Origin: an uncultured Prevotella sp.
GTDB taxonomy: Bacteria; Bacteroidota; Bacteroidia; Bacteroidales; Bacteroidaceae
NCBI GenBank assembly: GCA_937906495.1
Contig: CALCVT010000140.1
Span: forward strand, 1 to 64,000
Length of the DNA: 64,000 nt
Reading direction: 5' to 3'
Part shown: in pieces, positions 42,046-52,269 of the stretch
Numbering within the stretch: position 1 is the first letter of the stretch
Layout of the letters: each line of letters starts with the position of its first letter
Translations under genes and position numbers: made by a program
Notes under the pieces: model-generated
What the model saw: the letters and a program-made list of their open reading frames with translations, nothing else
The model's database searches: none
Told to the model about the DNA's origin: nothing

Positions 42046-42097
42046 ACTGAAAAATAAAAAGCGTCCGGCCACAGTTTATGAACCATGGTCCGGACGT
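42046..42097 (-). terminator. Terminator of the GH130-GH92 operon
   Basis: CGTCCGG (42062-42068) pairs with CCGGACG (42090-42096), with extra partial pairing inside, and is followed on the minus strand by CTTTTTATTTTTCAG. It ends about 60 nt after the GH92 stop. Confidence 0.7.
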
Positions 42098-42155
42098 TTG
42101 TTGATTACTGACTACACAGCATACCTATTACGCTGGCAGCTGTGGCTGAGTTGGT

Positions 42156-44399
42156 TTACTTTTGGAATTCTACACGCATTACCCCTGCATTAACCAGGTC
42201 GTTGTGTTCAATAATGCTGCCCTTGAGAGGTTTGCCGCCTAAAGTTACACGCTTGATGTAGGCTGTTGAACCGGTAGCACCGGGGGCCTCGATAACCAGC
42301 TGCTTCTGCTTGTAATAACCTGGCTGGAGGTCGATGGTTACCTTGTCGAATACGGGGGCGGTAAGGATATAGGTTGGATCGCCCGGGCAATTGGGATAGA
42401 AGCCCATCATCGAGAAGATGGCCCAAGCCGACATGGTGCCGGTATCTTCGTTGCCAGGAATACCGTTGGGTTGGTTGGTAAAGTGCTTGGCCAAAAGTTC
42501 ACGTGTAAGTTTCTGGGTACGCCACTCCTCGCCCTTGAAGTATGAGAAGAGGTAGGGATAGGCTATGTCGGGTTCGTTGGCTGGGTCATAAAGTCCCTTA
42601 TCAAAAACCATTTGCAATTTATCGACAAATGGCTTACGTCCGCCCATGAGTTTAGCTAACCCGGGAATATCGTGAGGCACATAGAAGGTGTAATTCCAGG
42701 CATTTCCTTCATGGAAGCCGGGCGAAGGCTCAAAGTTTTCGCCCTGGCGGGGATTGAAGGGGGTGACGAACTTGCCGTTGGGCAGAATGGGGCGCAGGGT
42801 GCCGTATTCCTTGCTGTAATACTGCTTGTAGCCCAATGAGCGTTCTTTGTAGCGCTTGGCATCGGCCGTTTTGCCCAAGGCCTGAGCCATGCGGCTGAGT
42901 GCATGGTCGGCAATGTAGTATTCAAGCGCATGGCTCACAGAGTTGTCGAACTCACTGCGCAAAGGCACGTAGCCAAACTTGAGGTAGTCGTCGTTATCAG
43001 GACGCAGTTTGTTGTCTTTACCCGGGGTGTCGGCACCTTTACACATAGCCTCGTAAGCCAGGTTCACGTCAAAACTGCGCAGGCCCTTCAGCCACGAATC
43101 AACAATTACAGGAATACTGGGGTCGCCCTCCATGGTGTAAGTTTCGCGACCGTAAAGTTCCCACTTGGGCAGCCACCCATGCTCTTTGTACATGCCTATC
43201 ATGGTGTTGAGCATATCTTTTTGGCGCTCGGGATAAACAAGTGTTAGGAGCTGATGCACATTGCGGTAGGTGTCCCACAGGCTGAATACGGTATAGCGGT
43301 TTCCATGTGCGGTAAGTATCTTGTCGCTCTCCATGGCTGGATACTGTCCGTTCACATCCTGCAGAATGTTGGGATGTATAAGCAGATGATAAAGCCCGGT
43401 ATAGAACACCCGGCGCTGCTCGTCGGTACCTCCTTCAACGCGGATGCGACCCAGGTTTTCGTTCCATTGCTGGCGAGCCTCAGCCCGCAATTGGTCAAAA
43501 TGCTTGCCGGCTTGTTCTTTTTCCAAATTTTCGCGGGCATTTTCAATGCTTACAAAACTGACTCCCATACGCACCTCTACCTGCTCTCCTTCTGCAGCAT
43601 CGAAACTGAACCAGGCGCCAATGTCATCGCCGCTCATTTCTTTGCGGTAATGCGTATAGAGTTTGTATTTGTTGTTGTCGGGATCCCACTCAGCTTCGAC
43701 ACCGGTTTTAGGACGCTGAAACTTCCAGTAACCCGAGGCGGCACTCTTTTTTTCTACACGCATTACAAAGTAGATTGGAAAGACTGCCTGGCGGGCATCG
43801 TAGCAGAATGTGCCGAGCAACTTGCTACCTTCAACTTCGTTGGGAGCGGTCAGGCGCATGGTTGCACCACTCTCGTTGGTCAGGCCTTCGCCCAAATTGA
43901 GCAAGATGTGTCCTTTTCCCTTAGGAAAAGTAAAGCGGGCCATACTTGTACGCGGAGTGGCTGTAACCTCGGTCAGTATGTTGTATTTTGTCAGACGATT
44001 GGAATAGTAACCGGGTGTAGCAACCTCGTTAGTATAGGTAGAACCATACTGACGGTAATCTACACAAATTTCGTCGGCCACGGTGGGCATGAGCAGCAAT
44101 GAGCCAAGGTCGGGACATCCCACGCCACTCAAGTTGACGTGCGAATAGCCTGTAAAGTAAGAATTGGTGTTTTCGTATGGCGTGCTCCACCAGCGTTTGT
44201 CCTTGTCGTAAACATTTAAGTCTGAACCCATCACGTTGAAGGGCACTGCGCTCATCATGCCGCTCGGACATACTGCACCGGGATTACATGTTCCAAAATT
44301 AGTGGTACCTATAAAGGGGTTGACATAGTCGGCCGGCTCTTGTGCCGATGCCCACCCTGCTAAAAAGATACTCAATATGGAAAGAAGTACTTTTTTCAT
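42156..44399 (-). CDS. GH92 alpha-mannosidase
   Basis: A 747-residue calcium-dependent exo-alpha-mannosidase of family GH92, whose members remove alpha-linked mannose from N-glycans. ATG 44399 starts a signal peptide (MKKVLLSILSIFLAGWASA). After a beta-sandwich N-terminal domain (NPFIGTTNFGTCNPGAVCPSG is the typical opening) comes the (alpha/alpha)6 domain, with FSLWDTYRNVHQLLTL and PNGIPGNEDTGTMSAWAIF, which carries the conserved acidic residues. Linkage preference cannot be read. It is in an operon with GH130, as in characterised Bacteroides N-glycan loci. Confidence 0.95.
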   Translation of the reverse strand: MKKVLLSILSIFLAGWASAQEPADYVNPFIGTTNFGTCNPGAVCPSGMMSAVPFNVMGSDLNVYDKDKRWWSTPYENTNSYFTGYSHVNLSGVGCPDLGSLLLMPTVADEICVDYRQYGSTYTNEVATPGYYSNRLTKYNILTEVTATPRTSMARFTFPKGKGHILLNLGEGLTNESGATMRLTAPNEVEGSKLLGTFCYDARQAVFPIYFVMRVEKKSAASGYWKFQRPKTGVEAEWDPDNNKYKLYTHYRKEMSGDDIGAWFSFDAAEGEQVEVRMGVSFVSIENARENLEKEQAGKHFDQLRAEARQQWNENLGRIRVEGGTDEQRRVFYTGLYHLLIHPNILQDVNGQYPAMESDKILTAHGNRYTVFSLWDTYRNVHQLLTLVYPERQKDMLNTMIGMYKEHGWLPKWELYGRETYTMEGDPSIPVIVDSWLKGLRSFDVNLAYEAMCKGADTPGKDNKLRPDNDDYLKFGYVPLRSEFDNSVSHALEYYIADHALSRMAQALGKTADAKRYKERSLGYKQYYSKEYGTLRPILPNGKFVTPFNPRQGENFEPSPGFHEGNAWNYTFYVPHDIPGLAKLMGGRKPFVDKLQMVFDKGLYDPANEPDIAYPYLFSYFKGEEWRTQKLTRELLAKHFTNQPNGIPGNEDTGTMSAWAIFSMMGFYPNCPGDPTYILTAPVFDKVTIDLQPGYYKQKQLVIEAPGATGSTAYIKRVTLGGKPLKGSIIEHNDLVNAGVMRVEFQK

Positions 44400-44440
44400 C
44401 AGGATTATTTGCAAAGGAAGGGGATTTCAAGAAAAACTCC

Positions 44441-44491
44441 AGCGACGGAGAGCCTACCGGGGCAGGCTTCTCTGGTGCCGGAGAGCGTCGC
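44441..44491 (-). repeat. Branched (three-way) inverted repeat between GH130 and GH92 genes
   Basis: An outer GCGACG/CGTCGC stem (44442-44447 with 44486-44491) encloses two small hairpins: GCCT/AGGC (44452-44455, 44464-44467) and CTCTG/CGGAG around 44470-44484. It fills most of the 99-nt gap. It may be a stabilising or attenuating RNA structure inside the operon. Confidence 0.45.
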
Positions 44492-44498
44492 GCTAATC

Positions 44499-45452
44499 TT
44501 ACTGACGCTTGAGGAATTCGATAATCTCGCTGATACGGCCAAATGCCATACCTACTACAGTATCGGCTGCGCCATAATAAACAGCAACCTTGTCGCCCTC
44601 GGTCAATGCTGCGCAGGGGAATACTACGTTGGGCACATCGCCTTGCAACTCATAGGGGGCTGCAGGTGCAAGCAGATACTCCATCGACCGGTAAAGCACT
44701 TTTGAGGGATCGTCCTTATCGAGCAGAGCTGCACCCATTGAGTAACGATAACCGTTGCAAGTGGTAATTACGCCGTGATAGAAGAGCAGCCAACCCTCGT
44801 CGGTAAGGATGGGCACACTGCCGGCACCAATCTTGGTGCACTGCCAGGCGCTCTGCTCAAACGGAACAGCCTTCATTACGCTGCGGTGTTCGCCCCAATA
44901 CTTCATATCGGGCGAATAGCTGATGTAAATGTCGCCAAAGGGGGTATGGCCGTTATCGCTTGGACGCGAAAGCATGGCGTAACGTCCACCTATCTTCTGC
45001 GGGAAAAGCACACCGTTGCGATTAAAGGGCAGGAAGGCGTTTTCGCACTGATAGAAGGTTTTGAAGTCGAATGTATAGCCAATGCCGATGGTAGGTCCGT
45101 GGTATCCATTGCACCAGGTTATCCAATAACGGTCTTCAATCCATGTTACACGGGGGTCGTACTTGTAGTCCGACTCAATCATGTCGGTGTTACCTGCTTC
45201 AAACTGGATGGGCTCGTGGTTGATTTCCCAATGAATACCATCCTTGCTGAAACCTGCAAAAATGTTCATCTGTACGCGGCGGTTGTCGCAACGGAACACA
45301 CCGGCATAGCCGTCGCCGAAGGGAACTACGGCACTATTGAAAATACTGTTGGAGGTGGGAATGTCATAACGTCCAATAACCGGGTTTTCGCTGTAACGCC
45401 ACATCACATCGGTGCAGCCGGCCGGTCGTTCTTGCCAAGGAATGCTTTGCAT
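44499..45452 (-). CDS. GH130 beta-1,4-mannoside phosphorylase
   Basis: A 317-residue five-bladed beta-propeller enzyme without a signal peptide, so probably cytoplasmic. GH130 enzymes split beta-mannosides with phosphate to give mannose 1-phosphate. The catalytic Asp lies in [15 protein letters not shown] (about residue 99); [16 protein letters not shown] and [15 protein letters not shown] are family segments. Pairing with GH92 resembles the Bacteroides locus whose GH130 acts on Man-beta-1,4-GlcNAc from the N-glycan core, the product left after GH85 and mannosidases. A different beta-mannoside cannot be excluded. It is the first gene of the operon. Confidence 0.92.
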   Translation of the reverse strand: MQSIPWQERPAGCTDVMWRYSENPVIGRYDIPTSNSIFNSAVVPFGDGYAGVFRCDNRRVQMNIFAGFSKDGIHWEINHEPIQFEAGNTDMIESDYKYDPRVTWIEDRYWITWCNGYHGPTIGIGYTFDFKTFYQCENAFLPFNRNGVLFPQKIGGRYAMLSRPSDNGHTPFGDIYISYSPDMKYWGEHRSVMKAVPFEQSAWQCTKIGAGSVPILTDEGWLLFYHGVITTCNGYRYSMGAALLDKDDPSKVLYRSMEYLLAPAAPYELQGDVPNVVFPCAALTEGDKVAVYYGAADTVVGMAFGRISEIIEFLKRQ

Positions 45453-45559
45453 AATTCAGTGTTTTGAATAGTTTGTTAAGGGCACTTTCTACACGCGGCT
45501 TACCTTTTGGCCTATGAGCTGCGAGGAAAGGGGAATAATGCCCGATTTAATTTTCGGAA

Positions 45560-45567
45560 CAAAGTTA
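45560..45567 (-). promoter_or_regulatory. -7 box of the GH130-GH92 operon
   Basis: TAACTTTG on the minus strand, with TTTC 19 nt upstream (45587-45590). The leader would be about 100 nt. Confidence 0.55.
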
Positions 45568-46133
45568 CTATAAACTACAGACTATAGAAAACAAATGCGC
45601 CTTTTTTCGTTCTTTTATAGGCTTTGTGGGTATAACTTGGGGCTAATGCTTATACTGCCAAACTGCAACGGCTGCTCTTTCGAACAGAGGTTACTTTATA
45701 AGGGCGCTATTAAAGATGTCTAAAAACTACAATAGCTCTATAATTGCACCCGTTTATTGCAACACTGCACAGTGGAACTGCTTGATTATTTTATTACTTG
45801 CCGTAATTACGCATACATAAGCATGACTTTTTATTATTTGGAGTATAGCTACCGTAACCTGCCTATTGCACCGACATTATACGACTGGTATTTTGAAACT
45901 TTGACGGGAGTTACATAACGGATTCTGGCAAAATAAATACTTATGCCGCAATCGTTTTTTCTAAAAGTCCGACATAAAATATTTAACTCCCCAATCAAAT
46001 TATAACCGCCTGGCGTAGGAAAAACTTACTTCAACTAGATAAAAATGACTCTCTCCGCAATCAATTTTTAATGTAGGATTTGAGGTAAAACATATAAATA
46101 ACGAATCAGGGAGAGTTCGTTATTAGATAAAAG
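45568..46133. other. AT-rich intergenic region between gyrB and GH130
   Basis: About 560 bp without a gene, tRNA or recognisable repeat. At its left-facing end, a 9-bp inverted repeat (46097-46105 with 46116-46124) stands in tandem with the gyrB terminator. Confidence 0.45.
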
Positions 46134-46167
46134 AAGGACGGAACACTGATTAGAGTATTCCGTCCTT
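46134..46167 (-). terminator. Terminator after gyrB
   Basis: AAGGACGGAA (46134-46143) pairs with TTCCGTCCTT (46158-46167), extended by inner pairs to about 15 bp, followed on the minus strand by TCTTTTA. It lies 62 nt after the gyrB stop. Confidence 0.8.
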
Positions 46168-46229
46168 TAAGTTTTATAAGGGCTTATGTCACTTACTATG
46201 CCCAACATCGTGTATTACGATGCTACCTA

Positions 46230-48188
46230 TCAGGCATCAATATTAGCATAGAGTGCATTTTTCTCAATAAAGTCACGACGCGGACCCACATCATCACCCA
46301 TAAGCATGGAGAATACGTAATCGGCATCGGCAGCATTCTCGAGTGACACCTGCTTGAGCAAACGCGTTTCGGGGCACATGGTAGTTTCCCAAAGCTGATC
46401 GGGGTTCATCTCACCCAAACCTTTATAGCGCTGTGTCTTGATGCTTCCTTCAGAACCATCTCCGTACTTATCCATAAATATCTGACGGTCACGGTCGGTA
46501 TAGCAATACTCTTGAATCTTGCCTTTGGTGCAACGATAAAGGGGCGGCATGGCTATATAGAGGTAACCATCTTGAATAATTTGGGGCATATAGCGATAAA
46601 AGAGGGTCATAATGAGCGTAGCAATGTGCTGTCCATCGACATCGGCATCGGCCATAATAATGACTTTGTGGTAACGCAGTTTGTCGAGGTTGGCTTCTTT
46701 GGAGTCTTCGCCCAATCCAAAGCGGATACCGAGAGCCTGAATGATATTATTGACTTCATCGCTTTCGAAGGCTTTGTGCCACATGGCTTTTTCAACGTTC
46801 AGAATTTTACCGCGCAGTGGTAATATTGCCTGGGTGGCACGGCTACGTCCCTGCTTGGCCGAACCGCCTGCCGAGTCACCCTCGACAAGAAAGAGTTCGC
46901 ATTCAACAGGATTCTTGGAGGAGCAGTCGGACAATTTTCCGGGTAATCCACCACCCGAAAACGGACTTTTGCGCTGCACACTTTCGCGTGCCTTGCGTGC
47001 GGCTACACGGGCTGTCGCAGCAAGAATTACTTTGTCGACAATAAGCTTGGCCTCCTTGGGGTGCTCCTCAAGATAGTAGGTCAGCGCCTCACCAACAGCT
47101 TGGTTCACAGCGCCGGCCACCTCCGTATTACCGAGTTTTGTTTTGGTCTGTCCCTCAAATTGAGGCTCAGCCACCTTAACCGAGATAACAGCAGTGAGTC
47201 CTTCGCGGAAGTCCTCGCCAGCGATTTCAACCTTCGCCTTTTCGAGTTGTTTGGCTGCAGTTTCTTCGGCATACTTCTTGAGCACACGCGTTACGGCCGA
47301 CCGGAATCCTACTAAATGCGTACCACCCTCAATGGTGTTGATATTGTTGACGTAAGAATGGAGGTTCTCGCTATACGAAGTGTTGTACATCACAGCGACC
47401 TCAATAGGTATACCATTCTTTTCGGTATCAATATAAATAACATCGTCAAAGAGATGTGTGCGCGAAGAGTCAATGTAACGCACAAACTCTCGGAGTCCTA
47501 ATTCGGAATGAAATACATCCTGGCGGATGTTTCCCTCCTCATCTTTACGCAAATCAGTAAGTTTGATGGTGATGCCGGCATTCAGATAGGCCAATTCGCG
47601 CATGCGGTTGGCCAAAATGTCGTACTTGTAGATGGTGGTGGTAAAGATTGATGCATCGGGCCAGAACTGCTGACGTGTTCCACGCTCTTGAGTGGTTCCT
47701 ACAACCTCTACAGGCTTAAGGGGGTGGCCTTTAGCATATTCCTGGCGATAGATTTTTCCATCGCGGAATACTTGCGAAACCATGCGGCTGGATAAGGCAT
47801 TTACACAGCTGACACCTACACCATGCAAACCTCCAGACACTTTGTACGATCCTTTGTCGAATTTACCTCCGGCATGAAGCACTGTCATAACTACCTCTAA
47901 GGCTGAACGATGCTCCTTAGGATGCATATCGACGGGGATGCCTCGTCCGTTGTCCTGAACAACAATGGAGTTGTCCTCGCAAATGGTTACTTCAATGTGA
48001 GTACAGAAACCGGCCAAAGCCTCATCGATAGAGTTGTCCACAGTCTCGTAAACGAGGTGGTGCAAACCCTTCTCGCTGATATCACCTATATACATGGCGG
48101 GGCGCTTACGCACGGCTTCAAGTCCCTCGAGCACTTGAATATTACTGGCACTATAATCCGTGGCGCCTTGCTTATCCATTTCTTCCAT
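46230..48188 (-). CDS. gyrB: DNA gyrase subunit B
   Basis: A 652-residue ATPase subunit of gyrase, which introduces negative supercoils with GyrA. The ATPase domain shows RPAMYIGD, DNSIDEALAG, NGRGIPV and GGLHGVGVSCVNALS; the TOPRIM domain shows EGDSAGGSAKQGR and DADVDGQH; the C-terminus has QRYKGLGEMNPDQLWETTM. The length is that of gyrases without the large insert seen in gammaproteobacteria. The start may be 48188 or 48179. The gene is monocistronic with its own promoter and terminator; gyrA is not in the window. Confidence 0.96.
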   Translation of the reverse strand: MEEMDKQGATDYSASNIQVLEGLEAVRKRPAMYIGDISEKGLHHLVYETVDNSIDEALAGFCTHIEVTICEDNSIVVQDNGRGIPVDMHPKEHRSALEVVMTVLHAGGKFDKGSYKVSGGLHGVGVSCVNALSSRMVSQVFRDGKIYRQEYAKGHPLKPVEVVGTTQERGTRQQFWPDASIFTTTIYKYDILANRMRELAYLNAGITIKLTDLRKDEEGNIRQDVFHSELGLREFVRYIDSSRTHLFDDVIYIDTEKNGIPIEVAVMYNTSYSENLHSYVNNINTIEGGTHLVGFRSAVTRVLKKYAEETAAKQLEKAKVEIAGEDFREGLTAVISVKVAEPQFEGQTKTKLGNTEVAGAVNQAVGEALTYYLEEHPKEAKLIVDKVILAATARVAARKARESVQRKSPFSGGGLPGKLSDCSSKNPVECELFLVEGDSAGGSAKQGRSRATQAILPLRGKILNVEKAMWHKAFESDEVNNIIQALGIRFGLGEDSKEANLDKLRYHKVIIMADADVDGQHIATLIMTLFYRYMPQIIQDGYLYIAMPPLYRCTKGKIQEYCYTDRDRQIFMDKYGDGSEGSIKTQRYKGLGEMNPDQLWETTMCPETRLLKQVSLENAADADYVFSMLMGDDVGPRRDFIEKNALYANIDA

Positions 48189-48246
48189 TATTATATTGAA
48201 TAGTTTTCTTTGCTATACAGTTTATCGTCTATGTTGTTATAGTGAG

Positions 48247-48254
48247 CAAAGATA
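48247..48254 (-). promoter_or_regulatory. -7 box of the gyrB promoter
   Basis: TATCTTTG on the minus strand, 58 nt ahead of the gyrB start. A matching -33 box is not evident. The remaining 48255-48535 region holds nothing recognisable. Confidence 0.6.
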
Positions 48255-48535
48255 CTCATTTTTTACGAGAATAACGGCTCTCTGCAGCCAAAAAAAACTC
48301 TTGTCCGAAATACGGACAACCATGGTGACTGTAACGGGCTGACAGGCGTTAAAAAGGAGCCTTAGCAGTACATCATGGTCGCTATATATTGCGGTATCTG
48401 CGGCTTTGGATGTTGTGTGTAACCGCTGTATACCCTAACGCTCCCTCAAAAAAGCACGTCATGGCCATGAAATGAAAAATTCGGCTCCTTCCGGGAAGGC
48501 GTACTCCCGAACTAATTGCCCGGGTAACTATATAC

Positions 48536-48590
48536 AAAAAGGCGGAAGCCTAAGTGTACAGTTTTGTTGGCTGCACATTTGGCTTCCGCC
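48536..48590 (-). terminator. Terminator after the T9SS adhesin-like gene
   Basis: GGCGGAAGCC (48541-48550) and GGCTTCCGCC (48581-48590) form a perfect 10-bp stem with further inner pairing (GTGTACAG with CTGCACA), followed on the minus strand by TTTTTG. It lies about 50 nt after the stop. Confidence 0.88.
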
Positions 48591-48639
48591 CAATCATTGA
48601 TATTGTTTTCAGCCTAAATAAGAGGCCTCAACAAGTGCT

Positions 48640-51600
48640 TTATGAAATAACGAACTTAGATGCTACAGGCTTACCATTTACAACTGCACGTACAACATAT
48701 ACACCAGTTGCATATCCTGCTACATTAAGTTGCTTGGCCTGTTGCTTGCTTGCAACGAGTGCACCAGCTGCATCGAATACTTCAACCTTGTCGCAAACTA
48801 CATTGAAGATGACATCGTTGCCAACCTGGTTGATGCTGAAACCGCTTGTACCCATGTTGAGCGTACCTTCGATACCGTCAATCTTAGTGTAAGAGAAGGC
48901 AGTGTACGGAGTCATTTCGCTGCGTCCGGTCAACTTATCGCTAATCGTTTCTACCTCTTCGCCCTTATTGGTCTTATAGATAGCAGTGCGGTTGTCCTCT
49001 TCGTTGGTACCATTGTTGCAGAACTGCCACTCCGGACCCTCAGTCTTTTGATTTGCAGGCGAATACAAGCGTTCGTACTTGAACAAGAGGTTTCCACCAT
49101 TGTAAGTGTAGGATTCTTTGAAGGGGATGTACACTTTCACATCGTCGGCAATTTGGTCAATTGTGATAGGACCTTCATAAACAACCTTCCACTTATCGTT
49201 TTGAACAAGGTAAACATTCCAATCTTCATCGTGATCGAACTTGTTCATGTCGGTAGACTGGATAGAGATGCGCACATCGGCTTCAACCATAGCCATGGTC
49301 GAACTATTGTTGTACACAAACTGAACACCGGTCAAATCAACACCTTTTTGTGCAAGCTCACGGTCAAGATAGATACACTGGTTCTGGCAGTAGTTAAAGT
49401 TAAAGTAGAACGGCAATGCCCAGCCATAATGGTTGTAAGTGTTAACGGTAAACATCTTGTCGGCACTTTCTTCGGCAACAGTTACCGTAATCGGCTCGGT
49501 ACCCTTGTTGTCGGCAGGATAAGTATCGCCATCAAGTTCTACACGGGTTGTCAGTTCAATATCTCCAACCTCAGAGGGAGTCCAAGTTAACGTAGCTACT
49601 TTGGTCTTGCCTACACCGATTTCTTCGCCATCAACCTGAGCAAGTACTTCATCGGTATCAGCATTGAGCAAGTAAACCTTATAACCAGTTACGGGCGACT
49701 TACCTTCGTTACCCACTTCAACACTGGCTGCAAGGGGAGTATTGCAGTTTGCGGTAGTGCTGACATTAAAGTTAACTACGCTGACGTCCTTATCGCTATA
49801 CTCGCGGATGCTGATATCGCTCAGGTAGAGAATACCTCTATCGGGTTCTGACCAGCACTGGAAGCCTACATAGCCTTCGTTACCCTTTGCCGTAAATACA
49901 GCTCTATCCTTTGCGTTTTCGGTAGTCAGTACGTGAATTTCCTCGTGCGACTTGATAACCTGCAAATTGTTACCCGGCTTGTTGGTTTCGCCATAGTATA
50001 CAGCCAAGCGTTCGTTAATGGGCGCGAGCGTTCCTTCTTCAATCCAGTGAGCATCGTTGTAAGCATAGCGCACCTGATATTGCTTGCCGGCCTCCATTTT
50101 GAGTTTCGGAGTAAAGAGGTAGTCGTCGGCCTCATTGGCGCAATATTCATACTGCGTGAAGGTGTAAGGATTGAACTTCCAGCTTGTTCCGTCATTGTTG
50201 TTGTCAACAACTGTCCAAACATCAAAGTCCTCCTGCGTACGCAGCGAGTTGATGAAGGGAATTTCGCAAGCATTACCAAAGGCTACGGTATTCGACTTGG
50301 CTTTACCACCAACACCATCGGCATTCTTGGCTGTTACCTCATAATAGTAACCCTTCAAATCAGATACCTTATCAGTAAGGGTTGTAGCTGCAAGATCTGT
50401 AGCTACTTTTACCTGGTCGGGGAAACGTACTACGTCGTATTTGAGCGTAGAAACATCAATCCATCCACCATCTACACCAACAGTAGGAGCTGTCCATTGC
50501 AATTTTGCTTCGGTTCCCTTAGCTGTAAGAAGCAAACCCTGAGGAGCTGCAGGCACATCATGACCTACAAACACTTGCTTCTCCTTATAGATACCTGCAC
50601 CTGCTGCATTGTAAGGCTGTACACGGTAGATGTGCTTACCCTGAGGAGCATTTTCGTCGGTATAAGTACCCTTACCGCCAGGAGTCATACCGGTAATCTT
50701 GCCAATCGACTGACCATCGCGGAAAACTTCAACGCCCTGCAGTTCACTCAAGTTCTCGAGCATGTATGTTTTCGATGGATTCGTCCATGAAATCTGAACC
50801 TTGTTTGCACCCTTTGCACCCGGCTCTACACTGAACTCGCTCACCATTGTCGGTGCTGCAGCAGCTGCTACCTGATAAGGAGCATTCAAACCTACAATCT
50901 GAGCATCGGTAGGTATTTTCTCCATGGTGATAAGGTCGCCAGTCTTAGTATCAAGCTCTACATACTCGGCATGACCACGGCCACCGCCATCAGACACCTG
51001 TGCCCACCAGAACATGCGGTGAGTAGTCTTGTCGATTTCCATATCTTGGTATGCTGCAACTGCTTCGATACCAATTTCAGGATTCAGAACCTCCAACTTA
51101 ACTTCGGTATCAGGAGCATTGCCATCGGACTTGATATCCGAAATCTTGAAGCGCACGAGTTTGGTATCGTCCTTAGTCTCAGTACGGGCAATGGCATAGA
51201 TATAGCCGTTGTCGATTGAGAAGGTGTACATCAACTCGTCAAAGAAGGTTGCAATCTTCTCATACTTTGAAGGATTCTTGGGGTCGATGCGGAATATATT
51301 TGAAAACGCGGGCTCCGTCATAAAGTCGTACGACAAAGCATAAAGATAGCCCGAAACCGGATCGTAAGCCAAGTCTGACATTACCTCTTGAACCTCAGCC
51401 AGCTGTGTCAAGTCGCCGGTAATGGGGTCAATCTCGCAAATGTGCGTGGGAGGGAACGGATAGCCCGGAATCTGAGGATTCGACGACATGGTATAACCAT
51501 AGAGTTTGTCGCCTACGTATGTAGCAGCACCTACATATTTAAAGCCATCGCCTTCAGCCGCATAGTCGCGTACGAGTGAGTAATCGGTAGGATCATTTGT

Positions 51601-51912
51601 GCTGAACTGTACAAAAGCCGAACCTGAGCGGATGCGCTGGTCGTAGAATGAGAAAGCACGGAACTTTACCTCATTGTCTTCGCTATCGAAGAGGATAGCC
51701 TTTGTACCTACACCTGCAGTATTCTCGCTTTTGACAAGTTTTTTGTTTGTTGTTGTAACAGCCGGTGCTCCCAGAGTCAGGCCCTTTACCAGGGTTGCTC
51801 TTGAAACCTTGTCGGCATAAGGCTTGATGGATTCCGTTACCTTGTCATTTGCAAAGCAATTCATCGAAGCGGTTGCAAATGCAAGCGAGACGGTAAGTAG
51901 TAGATGTCTCAT
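48640..51912 (-). CDS. Large T9SS-secreted adhesin-like protein
   Basis: A 1090-residue secreted protein of unknown function. Signal peptide at about 1-21. Residues about 90-350 repeat short motifs such as YVGDKLYGYT, CEIDPITGDLTQLAEV and YDPVSGYLYALSY, suggesting a beta-propeller. Two fibronectin type III-like domains follow (about 360-545). Then comes a jelly-roll segment (about 550-690, FINSLRTQEDFDVWTVVDNN, then DDYLFTPKL) like the cleaved-adhesin domains of gingipains, then CARDB-like sandwiches. A T9SS type A domain ends the chain (about 1020-1090, VEVFDAAGALVAS to GKPVASKFVIS). Surface adhesion or glycan/protein binding is likely. It is a monocistronic gene with a strong terminator. 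Confidence 0.82.
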   Translation of the reverse strand: MRHLLLTVSLAFATASMNCFANDKVTESIKPYADKVSRATLVKGLTLGAPAVTTTNKKLVKSENTAGVGTKAILFDSEDNEVKFRAFSFYDQRIRSGSAFVQFSTNDPTDYSLVRDYAAEGDGFKYVGAATYVGDKLYGYTMSSNPQIPGYPFPPTHICEIDPITGDLTQLAEVQEVMSDLAYDPVSGYLYALSYDFMTEPAFSNIFRIDPKNPSKYEKIATFFDELMYTFSIDNGYIYAIARTETKDDTKLVRFKISDIKSDGNAPDTEVKLEVLNPEIGIEAVAAYQDMEIDKTTHRMFWWAQVSDGGGRGHAEYVELDTKTGDLITMEKIPTDAQIVGLNAPYQVAAAAAPTMVSEFSVEPGAKGANKVQISWTNPSKTYMLENLSELQGVEVFRDGQSIGKITGMTPGGKGTYTDENAPQGKHIYRVQPYNAAGAGIYKEKQVFVGHDVPAAPQGLLLTAKGTEAKLQWTAPTVGVDGGWIDVSTLKYDVVRFPDQVKVATDLAATTLTDKVSDLKGYYYEVTAKNADGVGGKAKSNTVAFGNACEIPFINSLRTQEDFDVWTVVDNNNDGTSWKFNPYTFTQYEYCANEADDYLFTPKLKMEAGKQYQVRYAYNDAHWIEEGTLAPINERLAVYYGETNKPGNNLQVIKSHEEIHVLTTENAKDRAVFTAKGNEGYVGFQCWSEPDRGILYLSDISIREYSDKDVSVVNFNVSTTANCNTPLAASVEVGNEGKSPVTGYKVYLLNADTDEVLAQVDGEEIGVGKTKVATLTWTPSEVGDIELTTRVELDGDTYPADNKGTEPITVTVAEESADKMFTVNTYNHYGWALPFYFNFNYCQNQCIYLDRELAQKGVDLTGVQFVYNNSSTMAMVEADVRISIQSTDMNKFDHDEDWNVYLVQNDKWKVVYEGPITIDQIADDVKVYIPFKESYTYNGGNLLFKYERLYSPANQKTEGPEWQFCNNGTNEEDNRTAIYKTNKGEEVETISDKLTGRSEMTPYTAFSYTKIDGIEGTLNMGTSGFSINQVGNDVIFNVVCDKVEVFDAAGALVASKQQAKQLNVAGYATGVYVVRAVVNGKPVASKFVIS

Positions 51913-52269
51913 ACGCTGATTTTATTTTAGTTGATACTATATGATTTCTGAATTTACAGACTGGTGTATACAGGCCGCCCGACACAAGGATAACAAGGTC
52001 ATTTTACGGCTTGAAAAGTGAACGTTCAAGCAATAGTTTTACTGCCCGATATGTCCGCTTTTTTTATCAGTCTTTCATAGGTGTTTGGAAAACGACCGCA
52101 AAATAGGGTTTAATCTTTAGTTGACCAAATTCAACGATAAAAAAATTGCCTTTTGAGTAAAATTATTGTACAAAACATGCTTTTTGGCATAAAAACGGGC
52201 TTTTAAACTCGCATATAACGTTTATTCAACTTAGCCATTACACTAAATATCGATACTTGCGAACGGCCT
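51913..52269. other. AT-rich region upstream of the adhesin-like gene
   Basis: No gene and no consensus -7 box for the minus strand was found in these 350 bases. Transcription of the adhesin-like gene may come from the promoter at 52357, or from an atypical promoter. Confidence 0.4.

Noticed and set aside
43254..44102. 282-codon frame antisense to GH92
   Set aside because: It is a shadow of the GH92 gene, which carries all family motifs in frame.
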